Source: CBDUQI01 sp965369325
GTDB taxonomy: Bacteria; Pseudomonadota; Gammaproteobacteria; Steroidobacterales; JBCBZW01
Direction: 5' to 3'
Assembly: GCA_965369325.1 (NCBI GenBank)
Contig: CBDUQI010000228.1
Span: forward strand, 1-9,001
DNA: 9,001 nucleotides
Each line of letters begins with the position of its first letter. Position 1 is the stretch's first letter. Under the pieces are notes generated by a model. It saw nothing but the letters and a program-made list of their open reading frames with translations. It did not search any database and was not told where the DNA came from. A program made the translations under genes and the position numbers. This document shows, piece by piece, positions 1 through 5,860 of the stretch.

Positions 1-361
1 GGCGCGTACTGCGGGAGCCGTCGGTGTTCTGGCCGTCTTTGCCCGCGGGGTCGTATTTGGTTTCATCGCCTGGCGCCTGCCAGATGTTTACCCGTGACCA
101 GTCCGCTTCCATCTCATCAGCCAGAATCATGGGGATACCCGTGCGCACACCCTGGCCCATCTCTGAGCGGCTGCAGGTAAGCGTGACGGTGCCTTCGGCG
201 TTAATGCTGACAAACAGGTTGGGTTGCACTGTGCCGGTGCCGGCTGCCCGTACGGCGGCCATGATGGGGTGGGGCACCACTTGTGCCCCCAACACCAGAA
301 CCGCGCCCATGCCGGTGGAGCGAATGAATTCGCGTCGGTCCATTTGGGTGATACGGGACAT
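1..361 (-). CDS. Molybdopterin-binding large subunit of an isoquinoline 1-oxidoreductase-type dehydrogenase (partial, N-terminal 120 aa)
   Basis: This is the N-terminus of the molybdenum-cofactor subunit of an IorB-type enzyme in the xanthine oxidase superfamily. Such enzymes hydroxylate aldehydes or N-heterocycles and pass electrons to a 2Fe-2S subunit. The start is ATG at 361-359, 1 bp after the stop of the small-subunit gene, with a GGAGG Shine-Dalgarno 6 nt upstream inside that gene's 3' end. Residues 7-14 (MDRREFIR) form a twin-arginine motif. A hydrophobic stretch follows at about 17-36, so the enzyme is probably exported folded to the periplasm by Tat. Residues 64-96 (SRSEMGQG, then a GIPMILADE segment and DWSRV) match the conserved start of the mature IorB domain. 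The rest of the protein, usually about 700 residues in total, lies beyond the left edge, so the active site and substrate cannot be judged. The family call is firm; the substrate is unknown. Confidence 0.9.
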   Translation of the reverse strand, partial: MSRITQMDRREFIRSTGMGAVLVLGAQVVPHPIMAAVRAAGTGTVQPNLFVSINAEGTVTLTCSRSEMGQGVRTGIPMILADEMEADWSRVNIWQAPGDETKYDPAGKDGQNTDGSRSTR

Positions 362-362
362 G

Positions 363-815
363 TCATACCTCCGAGGCAGCGGTACGCACCGCGGCGAAAA
401 TTCGCTGATAGGTGCCGCAGCGGCAAATATTGCCCTGCATGCCGTCGATGATGTCTTGGTCGGAGGGATCGGGGTTGCTGCTCAGCAGCGAGGCGGCCTG
501 CATGATTTGCCCAGACTGGCAATAGCCGCACTGCGGCACATTGTGTGCCCGCCACGCGCGCTGCACCGGATGGTTGCCCTTGGGGTCCAGCCCTTCGATG
601 GTGGTAATCTCCTTACCTTGCGCGGCCGCCATCGGCGTCACACAGCTGCGTATCGCGGTGCCGTCCAGATGTACTGTGCAGGCCCCGCACAGCGCTTTGC
701 CACAGCCGAATTTGGTGCCCGGCAGACCCAACTCATCACGCACGTACCACAGGATGGGCATGGCAGCATCCCCATCGAACTCGCGTGTTTCCCCGTTAAT
801 TTTAAATGAGACCAT
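363..815 (-). CDS. 2Fe-2S small subunit of an isoquinoline 1-oxidoreductase-type (xanthine oxidase superfamily) dehydrogenase
   Basis: This is a complete 150-aa iron-sulfur subunit (IorA/CoxS/XdhA type) that carries electrons from the molybdenum site of its partner subunit. The N-terminal ferredoxin-like domain has the plant-type cluster ligands C38, C43, C46 and C58 (FGCGKALCGAC...RSC). The C-terminal helical domain has C96, C99, C131 and C133 (QCGYCQSGQ...NICRCG) for the second 2Fe-2S cluster. All eight ligands are present and the length is typical. There is no signal peptide, so export would rely on riding with the Tat-signal partner. The ATG start at 815-813 has a strong GGAGGA Shine-Dalgarno at 825-830, 9 nt upstream. 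The large-subunit gene starts 1 bp after the TGA, so the two are cotranscribed. No FAD subunit gene lies upstream in this window, which fits two-subunit IorAB-type enzymes that usually donate electrons to cytochromes. The substrate cannot be named. Confidence 0.95.
   Translation of the reverse strand: MVSFKINGETREFDGDAAMPILWYVRDELGLPGTKFGCGKALCGACTVHLDGTAIRSCVTPMAAAQGKEITTIEGLDPKGNHPVQRAWRAHNVPQCGYCQSGQIMQAASLLSSNPDPSDQDIIDGMQGNICRCGTYQRIFAAVRTAASEV
368..372 (-). promoter_or_regulatory. Shine-Dalgarno of the large subunit inside the small-subunit 3' end
   Basis: GGAGG on the minus strand, 6 nt before the ATG at 361. It lies within the last codons of the upstream gene, a layout typical of translational coupling. 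It supports the start chosen for the large subunit over the overlapping out-of-frame ATG at 366. Confidence 0.7.
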
Positions 816-824
816 TGCTTACGC

Positions 825-830
825 TCCTCC
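825..830 (-). promoter_or_regulatory. Strong Shine-Dalgarno for the 2Fe-2S subunit
   Basis: GGAGGA read on the minus strand, 9 nt before the ATG at 815. It fixes the start of the small subunit, which also matches the family N-terminus. Confidence 0.75.
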
Positions 831-878
831 CATATAGTTGATCTGGCCGGTACGGTCAGCGTCATCCCCTGCGGCGGA

Positions 879-909
879 AGATTGGCATCGAATGCTACGA
901 TGCCAATCT
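879..909. promoter_or_regulatory. Perfect 12-bp inverted repeat in the divergent intergenic region (candidate operator)
   Basis: AGATTGGCATCG at 879-890 and CGATGCCAATCT at 898-909 are exact reverse complements separated by a 7-nt spacer (AATGCTA). The centre is about 79 bp upstream of the 2Fe-2S subunit start and about 189 bp upstream of the lactate permease GTG. No T-run follows on either strand, so an intrinsic terminator is unlikely. A binding site for a dimeric regulator acting on one or both divergent units is the simplest reading. The TTGGC...GCCAA core is loosely reminiscent of operators of FadR/LldR/PdhR-type GntR regulators, but the arms here are longer and no regulator gene is in the window. 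The dyad is directly visible; the function is inferred. Confidence 0.55.
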
Positions 910-952
910 GGCTGAGCGCCGGATCTACGTTTTGTATCACTCGCTCCAATAA

Positions 953-1078
953 AGGCAAGTATACTTATCCTGGGATGCGCTCGCCAACGGGGAGACAAGC
1001 AAAATAGCACACCGCCGGGCGTTGATTGTGCCGGATTTCGTAACGGTGGAAACTACGGTAGAGCGGTTAGCGGGGTAG
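953..1078 (+). other. Short open stretch ending just before the permease (possible 3' gene remnant)
   Basis: After an in-frame TAA at 950-952 the plus strand stays open for 41 codons to TAG at 1076-1078, 4 bp before the permease GTG. The codons look coding-like and the end reads RALIVPDFVTVETTVERLAG. There is no ATG in frame. Candidate starts are only GTG or TTG codons without a convincing ribosome binding site. It could be the degraded 3' end of a gene once upstream of the permease, a leader peptide, or chance. I do not recognise the sequence. Confidence 0.2.
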
Positions 1079-1082
1079 GCTT

Positions 1083-2765
1083 GTGTCACTTGGAATTTTA
1101 GCGCTTCTGGCGGCAATACCGATTATTGTGGCCGGGCTGCTTATCGTGGGTTTTAGCGTGCCGGCGCGCACGGCCATGCCGGTGGTGTATGTGCTGTGCG
1201 CCATCATCGCCGCCACCGTCTGGCAGATGCCCGCTGCCGCTATCGCCGCCGCCTCTATCCAGGGCCTGTTCATCACCTTTAACATCCTGATGATCATCTT
1301 CGGCGCGATTCTGCTGCTGAACACACTCAAGTATTCCGGTGGGCTCGGAGTGATCCGCCAAGGGTTCTCTCGCATCAATCCGGATCGACGCGTGCAGGTG
1401 ATCATCATCGCCTGGATGTTTGGCTGCTTTATCGAAGGAGCATCGGGCTTTGGCACACCCGCCGCCATCGTGGCACCGTTGATGGTTGCGCTGGGCTTCC
1501 CCGCGCTGGCCGCGGTGATGCTGGGCATGATGGTGCAAAGTACGCCGGTGACCTTCGGTGCCGTTGGCACACCGGTGCTAGTGGGCGTGCAGGGCGGGCT
1601 GGACAGCCCCGAGGTGCTGGCCAGCTTCGCCGCTGCGGGGCTGCAGATGAGTGACTATCTTCAGGCGGTGACGGTAAACGTGCTGGTCCTGCACGCGATC
1701 GCAGGCACGCTGATGCCGCTGCTGATGGTGATGATGATGACGCGGTTCTTCGGCGCGAATCGATCCTGGTGGGAAGGGCTGGCCATTGCGCCGTTCGCGC
1801 TGTTTGGCGGGCTGGCGTTTACGGTGCCCTACTACTTTGCCGGTGTGCTGCTAGGCCCAGAGTTTCCTTCGATACTTGGGGCGCTGGTCGGGATGGCGGT
1901 GGTGACGTTTGCAGCCCGTCGTGGCTTTCTGGTGCCGGAGAAGTCGTGGGATTTTGCCGGTAAGCCCGACTGGCCCGAGCACTGGTCGGGCAAGCTGGAG
2001 ATGGATCTGACGTCACATGGACGCCCAATGGCGTTGTGGCTTGCCTGGCTGCCGTATCTGATGGTCGCCGCGTTGCTGGTGCTGACGCGCATGCCGTCGC
2101 TGCCGGTGGGCGCCTGGCTGAAAACCTTCAGCATCGGATGGGCGAACATCCTGGACACCAATATTTCGGCAACGACGACGCCGCTATATCTGCCCGCGAC
2201 CGTGTTGATCGGCGTCGCAGTGCTTTCGATCGCGCTGCATCGGATGCCGCTGGCGCACTTTGGTAAAGCGCTGGGTGAATCGTCGCGGTTGTTGCTGGGT
2301 GCGGGGTTTGTGCTGATCTTTACCGTGCCGATGGTGCGTATCTACATCAACTCTGGACAGGGGCCGGAGCTTGCCAGCATGCCCATTGTTATGGCGCAGT
2401 GGGTGTCGATGAATGTGGGGCAGATATGGCCGCTGTTCGCACCCACCATCGGCGCGCTGGGGGCGTTTATCGCCGGCAGCAACACAGTAAGCAACCTGAT
2501 GTTTGTGCTGTTCCAGTATGGCGTGGCGCAAGATCTCGGCATGTCGATGGCGATGGTGGTCGCGCTGCAGGCGGTCGGTGCGGCCGCTGGCAATATGATC
2601 GCGATTCATAACGTCGTTGCCGCCTCAGCCACGGTCGGATTGTTGGGGCAGGAGGGGCGCACACTCCGACGTACTGCGTTACCAACGCTGTACTACCTGA
2701 GTGTCGTTGGGCTGATGGGCCTGATCGCGATTCACCTGATCGGCGTCAGCGACCCGCTGGGATAG
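1083..2765 (+). CDS. lctP: L-lactate permease (LctP/LldP family)
   Basis: This is a complete 560-aa inner-membrane symporter of the lactate permease family (TC 2.A.14). Characterised members import L-lactate, D-lactate or glycolate with protons. It is hydrophobic throughout, with about 12-14 predicted helices. Family signatures are GCFIEGASGFGTPAAI at about 114-129, STPVTFGAVGTPV at about 153-165, GAFIAGSNTVSNLMF at about 459-473 and AAGNMIAIHNVVAASATVGLLG near 500-520. A more polar stretch at about 280-310 is probably a cytoplasmic loop. The length matches the family (about 550-560 aa). The start is GTG at 1083, with only a weak GGGGT-like ribosome binding site about 7-10 nt upstream. Hydrophobic family sequence begins at once, which supports this start. 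The gene diverges from the dehydrogenase genes. No lldD/lldEFG or lldR lies beside it here, so lactate is the family default and a different 2-hydroxy acid or short carboxylate is possible. Confidence 0.93.
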   Translation: MSLGILALLAAIPIIVAGLLIVGFSVPARTAMPVVYVLCAIIAATVWQMPAAAIAAASIQGLFITFNILMIIFGAILLLNTLKYSGGLGVIRQGFSRINPDRRVQVIIIAWMFGCFIEGASGFGTPAAIVAPLMVALGFPALAAVMLGMMVQSTPVTFGAVGTPVLVGVQGGLDSPEVLASFAAAGLQMSDYLQAVTVNVLVLHAIAGTLMPLLMVMMMTRFFGANRSWWEGLAIAPFALFGGLAFTVPYYFAGVLLGPEFPSILGALVGMAVVTFAARRGFLVPEKSWDFAGKPDWPEHWSGKLEMDLTSHGRPMALWLAWLPYLMVAALLVLTRMPSLPVGAWLKTFSIGWANILDTNISATTTPLYLPATVLIGVAVLSIALHRMPLAHFGKALGESSRLLLGAGFVLIFTVPMVRIYINSGQGPELASMPIVMAQWVSMNVGQIWPLFAPTIGALGAFIAGSNTVSNLMFVLFQYGVAQDLGMSMAMVVALQAVGAAAGNMIAIHNVVAASATVGLLGQEGRTLRRTALPTLYYLSVVGLMGLIAIHLIGVSDPLG

Positions 2766-2879
2766 ACCTTGAGCGTAATGCAGTTATCTACCGAATGAAG
2801 CCGTGTTTGCGAATCCCCTGCGTGCCTTAGATAGAATGCCGTGTGAACTGCCGGCGGTCGCCTGCACGTTGCTAGGGAG
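2766..2879. other. Convergent intergenic gap without a clear terminator
   Basis: These 114 bp separate the end of the permease (plus) from the end of the cyclodeaminase-family gene (minus). I find only a weak separated pair (TATCTA/TAGATA, about 40 nt apart) and no GC-rich hairpin followed by a T-run. No gene is supported here. Confidence 0.5.
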
Positions 2880-3833
2880 CTAAGTGCGTGGCATGCGGGC
2901 AAGGATGCTCCCGGCGATGGCCGCGTCCTGCACGCCCAGGCCGGTAAGATCGGCAATGGTGAGATCGGTGTTGTTCCGTTGGAGCGGGGAGCCAGCGAGC
3001 ACATCGCCTAAAGACATAATGCGATCAGCATCAATGGCGTTCGCTTGGAGCGCATGCGCCAACTCGCCCTGCTGTGAACATTGTGCATAGGAATCCACTA
3101 CCGTCCACCGTGCGCGCGCGAACAACGCTGTATCAAGTTCCTGTTTGCCGGGGGAGTCCGCGCCGACGGCGGTGATGTGAGTGCCCGGCTGCACCCATTG
3201 CGCCGACACAATGGGCGCGGTTGATGCGGTGGTGGTGATAATAGTATCGGCAGCGGCACAAAGCGCTTGTGGTGTGGGAACGGCACTGACCGTAACGTCA
3301 GGCAGTTGCGTACGTAAGTCTTCAACCAGCGCGGCCTGCTTGTCGGGCGAGCGTGCCCAGACAGCGACTTGTGAGTAGCCGAGCAATTCGCACAGCATGC
3401 CTGCCTGAAGTCGCGCCTGCACGCCAGAGCCGATTATCCCCAACCGCGTGGCATCGGCTCTGGCCAAAACCCGCGTGGCCAGCGCGCCGGCCAATGCCGT
3501 GCGTAAATCGGTCAGCACGCCTTCATCATCTAACAGCGCGACGGGCTCACCGGTGGTTGCTGACATGACGACCATCAGGCCGTTGCCGGAGGCCAGCCCC
3601 TTGGCCGCGTTGGCATAAAACCCTGTCGCAATCTTGATCACGAAAAACGGCTCGCCCGTAAGATGCGCAGACTTTACGTGGCACTCGCCCGAGTGCTCAG
3701 GAAAACCGAGATGCACGACCGGCGGCAACTGTGCCTTGTCCTGTGCAAACTGGATAAACGCCGATTCAATCGCCTGCAGTGCATGTTGCTGATCAAAGTG
3801 CGCCAGTATTTGTTGTTTGTTGATGACTCGCAT
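2880..3833 (-). CDS. Ornithine cyclodeaminase/mu-crystallin family protein
   Basis: This is a complete 317-aa NAD(P)-dependent enzyme of the OCD/mu-crystallin family. Members include ornithine cyclodeaminase, pyrroline-2-carboxylate and ketimine reductases, archaeal alanine dehydrogenase and ectoine-cluster EutC. The N-terminal substrate domain has K67 (VIKIATGFYAN) and R111 (LTDLRTALAGALAT). The Rossmann domain starts LGIIGSGVQA (131-140). The catalytic Asp is D226 in AVGADSPGKQELD. A C-terminal DLTGLGVQDAA motif is at about 295-305. At the place where the characterised Pseudomonas ornithine enzyme has an Arg (R45), this protein reads PPVVHL, so ornithine is not assured as substrate. The ATG at 3833 lies 24 bp after the aminotransferase stop. 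A rather distant AGGGA sits about 13 nt upstream. It is last in a minus-strand set with the aminotransferase and the 262-aa protein. Ketimine or pyrroline-carboxylate reduction, or ammonia-eliminating cyclisation, are the likely chemistries. The family is certain; the exact reaction is not. Confidence 0.92.
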   Translation of the reverse strand: MRVINKQQILAHFDQQHALQAIESAFIQFAQDKAQLPPVVHLGFPEHSGECHVKSAHLTGEPFFVIKIATGFYANAAKGLASGNGLMVVMSATTGEPVALLDDEGVLTDLRTALAGALATRVLARADATRLGIIGSGVQARLQAGMLCELLGYSQVAVWARSPDKQAALVEDLRTQLPDVTVSAVPTPQALCAAADTIITTTASTAPIVSAQWVQPGTHITAVGADSPGKQELDTALFARARWTVVDSYAQCSQQGELAHALQANAIDADRIMSLGDVLAGSPLQRNNTDLTIADLTGLGVQDAAIAGSILARMPRT

Positions 3834-3857
3834 GGTGGTGGATTTGTCCCTGCTGAT

Positions 3858-4967
3858 TTATTCGAACCGTGTCATGTAGGCCTGCAATCGGCTCAGGCCC
3901 GCTTTTAGGTGTGCCTTCTTCTCGCCAATGCCGAATCGCAGGTAACCATCCAGGCCGTACACATCACCAGGCAAGACCAGCACGCCTTGTTCTTCGCGCA
4001 ACCCGTGGGCCAGTTGCGTAGAGTTAATCGGCGCGTCGTATTTTACAAACGCCATGCCGCCGGCTTTGGGTGGGCATAACGAGAACCGCGGATTCTGGCT
4101 GATCCACTCGCTCAGCATGTCGCGATTCTCGCGCAGGATCTGCTTGCTTCGCGAAAGCACCTCCTGCCGCTTGGCCGGCGCCAACACAATACGAGCAATG
4201 TATTCGCTGAGCGCACTGGTAGTGATAGAGGTGTAGTCCTTGTAGCGCCAGGTGTCGTAGATTTCGGCGACCGGGCCCACCAGCCAACCGATGCGTAATC
4301 CGGGCAACGCCAACGCTTTGGAAAGCCCCGCGGTCACGATGGCCTTGTCGTACAAGTCAGCAAAGCTCGGTGGCTCCTCCAGATCAAGCTCCGCGCCTTT
4401 GTAAACTTCATCCGCGTGCAGGTACAGGCCAGCCTGATCGGCGATGCCGACCAGCGTGGCCATGTCTTCGCGGGTCATCAACGATCCGGTGGGGTTGTTG
4501 GGGTGGCAGACGGTGATCAGTTTGGTCTTCGCGGTGATCAGGCTGGCGATTTCGGGCAGGTTCGGGCGCCATTCGTTTGCCTCAATCAGGCTTGAGGTTT
4601 TTACCTGCGCGCCGATGGCTTTGGCCCAACCAAAAATCTGCAGGTAGTTGGGCGTGATCACAATAATCTCATCGCCCCGATCCAGCAGCGATGAGGCCAT
4701 CACAAAGTTTGCCTCGGCGGACCCGTTGGTCACAATCACTTCATCACTATTGCGCCCTGGGTACAGCGCAGCGATGGCTTCGCGCAGTTCCACCGCACCA
4801 TTGGTCCAACCGTAGCCCAGGGTTATCTTATGCAGCTCTTCGCGTTGTTGCGCATTCAGCAACTCGTTGAGCGTGTACGGGTGTACACCGCTGTCAGACA
4901 AGTTATACGGCACCGTGTTTTCGTAAAGTGACTGGATGCGCTCCAGACCAAATTCTTCAATCTTCAT
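3858..4967 (-). CDS. PLP-dependent aminotransferase, class I/II fold
   Basis: This is a complete 369-aa fold-type I aminotransferase. It swaps an amino group between an amino acid and a 2-oxo acid using pyridoxal phosphate, in the cytoplasm as a dimer. Visible signatures are LGYGWTNG (50-57), the phosphate-side VTNGSAEAN (79-87), CHPNNPTG (154-161) with N158, ADEVY (185-189) with D186 and Y189 for the cofactor, the Schiff-base lysine K217 in AGLSKALALPGLRIGW, and a C-terminal YLRFG with R344 that should bind the substrate carboxylate. All key residues are present. It resembles a bacterial subgroup usually annotated only as 'aminotransferase', so the amino donor is unknown. The start is ATG 4967, 19 bp after the stop of the 262-aa gene, with AGAGGCAAGG-like purines upstream. 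The cyclodeaminase-family gene follows 24 bp downstream. A coupled pathway is likely, for example transamination of a diamine-type amino acid to a cyclic ketimine that the neighbour reduces. Confidence 0.93.
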   Translation of the reverse strand: MKIEEFGLERIQSLYENTVPYNLSDSGVHPYTLNELLNAQQREELHKITLGYGWTNGAVELREAIAALYPGRNSDEVIVTNGSAEANFVMASSLLDRGDEIIVITPNYLQIFGWAKAIGAQVKTSSLIEANEWRPNLPEIASLITAKTKLITVCHPNNPTGSLMTREDMATLVGIADQAGLYLHADEVYKGAELDLEEPPSFADLYDKAIVTAGLSKALALPGLRIGWLVGPVAEIYDTWRYKDYTSITTSALSEYIARIVLAPAKRQEVLSRSKQILRENRDMLSEWISQNPRFSLCPPKAGGMAFVKYDAPINSTQLAHGLREEQGVLVLPGDVYGLDGYLRFGIGEKKAHLKAGLSRLQAYMTRFE

Positions 4968-4986
4968 ATCGGCCTTGCCTCTGATA

Positions 4987-5775
4987 TTACAGTCCTACCA
5001 TACGCCACTGGCGGCCATCGCCCGGGTCTTGCACCAGCGTATCAACGCGCCGGCTTAATGCCTGCTCGTACGCCCAACTTAGATCGCGCAGCTCCCCTTC
5101 ATGCCAGGGGAAGGTGGACAGTGTCACACACCAGCGCTGCTCTGCGCGCCGATGCAACAGCGAGTACTCGCACCCGACCAGTGCCCTCAGGTAATCCAGG
5201 TCATCGGCATGGTCACGCGCAATCTGCGTGAGCGGTTGCGCTGGCAGTGCCAGCGCGGGGCGGTCACAGGCCAGCACCGCGTAATCACCGGCAAGGTATA
5301 GATTGCGCCGTGGCCCAGGCCCACTGCTGTGTAGGTGCGCGGTTGGATAGACATTGGATGTGCACAAGCGCCAGTCTTCCTCGTAAGCGCCACTGGGCGC
5401 CCACTCCATCATGCACGTACCCTGATCGCGCCATTGCAGCCATCCAGGTTCGGGGTAAAAGCTCACCGGCTGCATGGCGAATCCCAACGGCGTATCCGGC
5501 CAGCGGGCCGTAGGGTAGGGGGTGGCCGTGTCATCCACGTCGGTAATGCCGCAGGAGCAGTCGACGTCGGCCATTTCCAGTAGCGCCGGACGATCGCATT
5601 GCGCGAGGCTGCGGGCATTCGCGCTTGCGGTTCTGGGCGGAACGCGCATATCGGCCATGGCCGAGCCGGTCTGCAGCCAGATGACGCGGGTGGCGGTGTC
5701 TTCGCTCCCATCCTCAAAGCGAATGTACGCGCGCCGCCAGCACCCCAGCATGCGGGGTGCGACCAGATGACTCAT
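4987..5775 (-). CDS. Conserved-looking protein of unknown function (262 aa), first in the aminotransferase/cyclodeaminase set
   Basis: I cannot name a characterised family for this 262-aa protein. It has no signal peptide or membrane segment, so it is probably cytoplasmic. It opens with GCWRRAYIRFEDGSEDTATR (11-30) followed by VIWLQTGSAMADMRVP (31-46). I associate that pattern with an uncharacterised bacterial family that may have a lipocalin-like beta fold; this is recollection, not a search result. It is unusually rich in Trp (11) and Cys (9), including a CSC pair at 73-75. The hexapeptide CDRPAL occurs twice (60-65 and 170-175). The ATG at 5775 is preceded by GAGGG about 8 nt upstream, and the alternative M9 has no ribosome binding site. 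The TAA lies 19 bp before the aminotransferase ATG, so cotranscription with it and the cyclodeaminase-family gene is likely. A ligand- or intermediate-binding role in that pathway is an inference from position only. Confidence 0.8.
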   Translation of the reverse strand: MSHLVAPRMLGCWRRAYIRFEDGSEDTATRVIWLQTGSAMADMRVPPRTASANARSLAQCDRPALLEMADVDCSCGITDVDDTATPYPTARWPDTPLGFAMQPVSFYPEPGWLQWRDQGTCMMEWAPSGAYEEDWRLCTSNVYPTAHLHSSGPGPRRNLYLAGDYAVLACDRPALALPAQPLTQIARDHADDLDYLRALVGCEYSLLHRRAEQRWCVTLSTFPWHEGELRDLSWAYEQALSRRVDTLVQDPGDGRQWRMVGL

Positions 5776-5856
5776 GGGAGTTGCCCTCAGCTCATTGTTA
5801 AGGGCGTAGTGTAACGGCCCGGCAGGCCATGAGCGACGATTCCCCGCAGCTAGCAG
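5776..5856 (-). other. Intergenic gap between the efflux pair and the aminotransferase set
   Basis: These 81 bp lie between the stop of the 121-aa membrane protein and the start of the 262-aa protein, all on the minus strand. It is long enough for a promoter, but I cannot pick a -35/-10 pair with confidence. No terminator hairpin with a T-run is visible, so read-through from the efflux genes is possible. Confidence 0.4.
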
Positions 5857-5860
5857 CTAG
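5846..5860. repeat. Tandem 7-bp repeat with a small palindrome around a stop codon
   Basis: GCAGCTA occurs twice back to back at 5846-5852 and 5853-5859. The overlap creates CTAGC-A-GCTAG at 5850-5860. The TAG stop of the 121-aa protein (5859-5857, minus strand) falls inside it. It is too short and lacks a T-run to be an intrinsic terminator. It may be a simple slippage duplication. Confidence 0.45.

Noticed and set aside
24..809. Plus-strand 261-codon open frame opposite the dehydrogenase genes
   Set aside because: It is antisense to two genes with clear family motifs, and its own sequence shows no domain.
838..930. Molybdenum-cofactor riboswitch in the leader of the dehydrogenase genes
   Set aside because: Apart from the simple 12-bp hairpin, no multi-stem arrangement or conserved motif of that RNA class was recognisable.
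638..958. Minus-strand open frame of 106 codons upstream of and overlapping the 2Fe-2S subunit
   Set aside because: It starts only at TTG, its second half lies inside the well-supported 2Fe-2S gene in another frame, and the ribosome binding site at 825-830 serves the subunit. The upstream part reads smoothly (IGIVAFDANLPPQG), partly because the palindrome reads similarly on both strands.
819..1010. Minus-strand 63-codon frame ending 3 nt before the 2Fe-2S subunit
   Set aside because: No ribosome binding site and no recognisable protein pattern (Arg/Ser-rich composition typical of a GC-rich shadow frame).
1067..1570. Minus-strand 167-codon frame opposite the permease start
   Set aside because: It is antisense to strongly conserved lactate permease motifs; a low-complexity Ala/Ile/Met composition marks it as a shadow.
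2766..2879. TATCTA/TAGATA pair as a bidirectional terminator
   Set aside because: The arms are only 6 bp and AT-rich, the spacer is about 40 nt, and no T-run follows.
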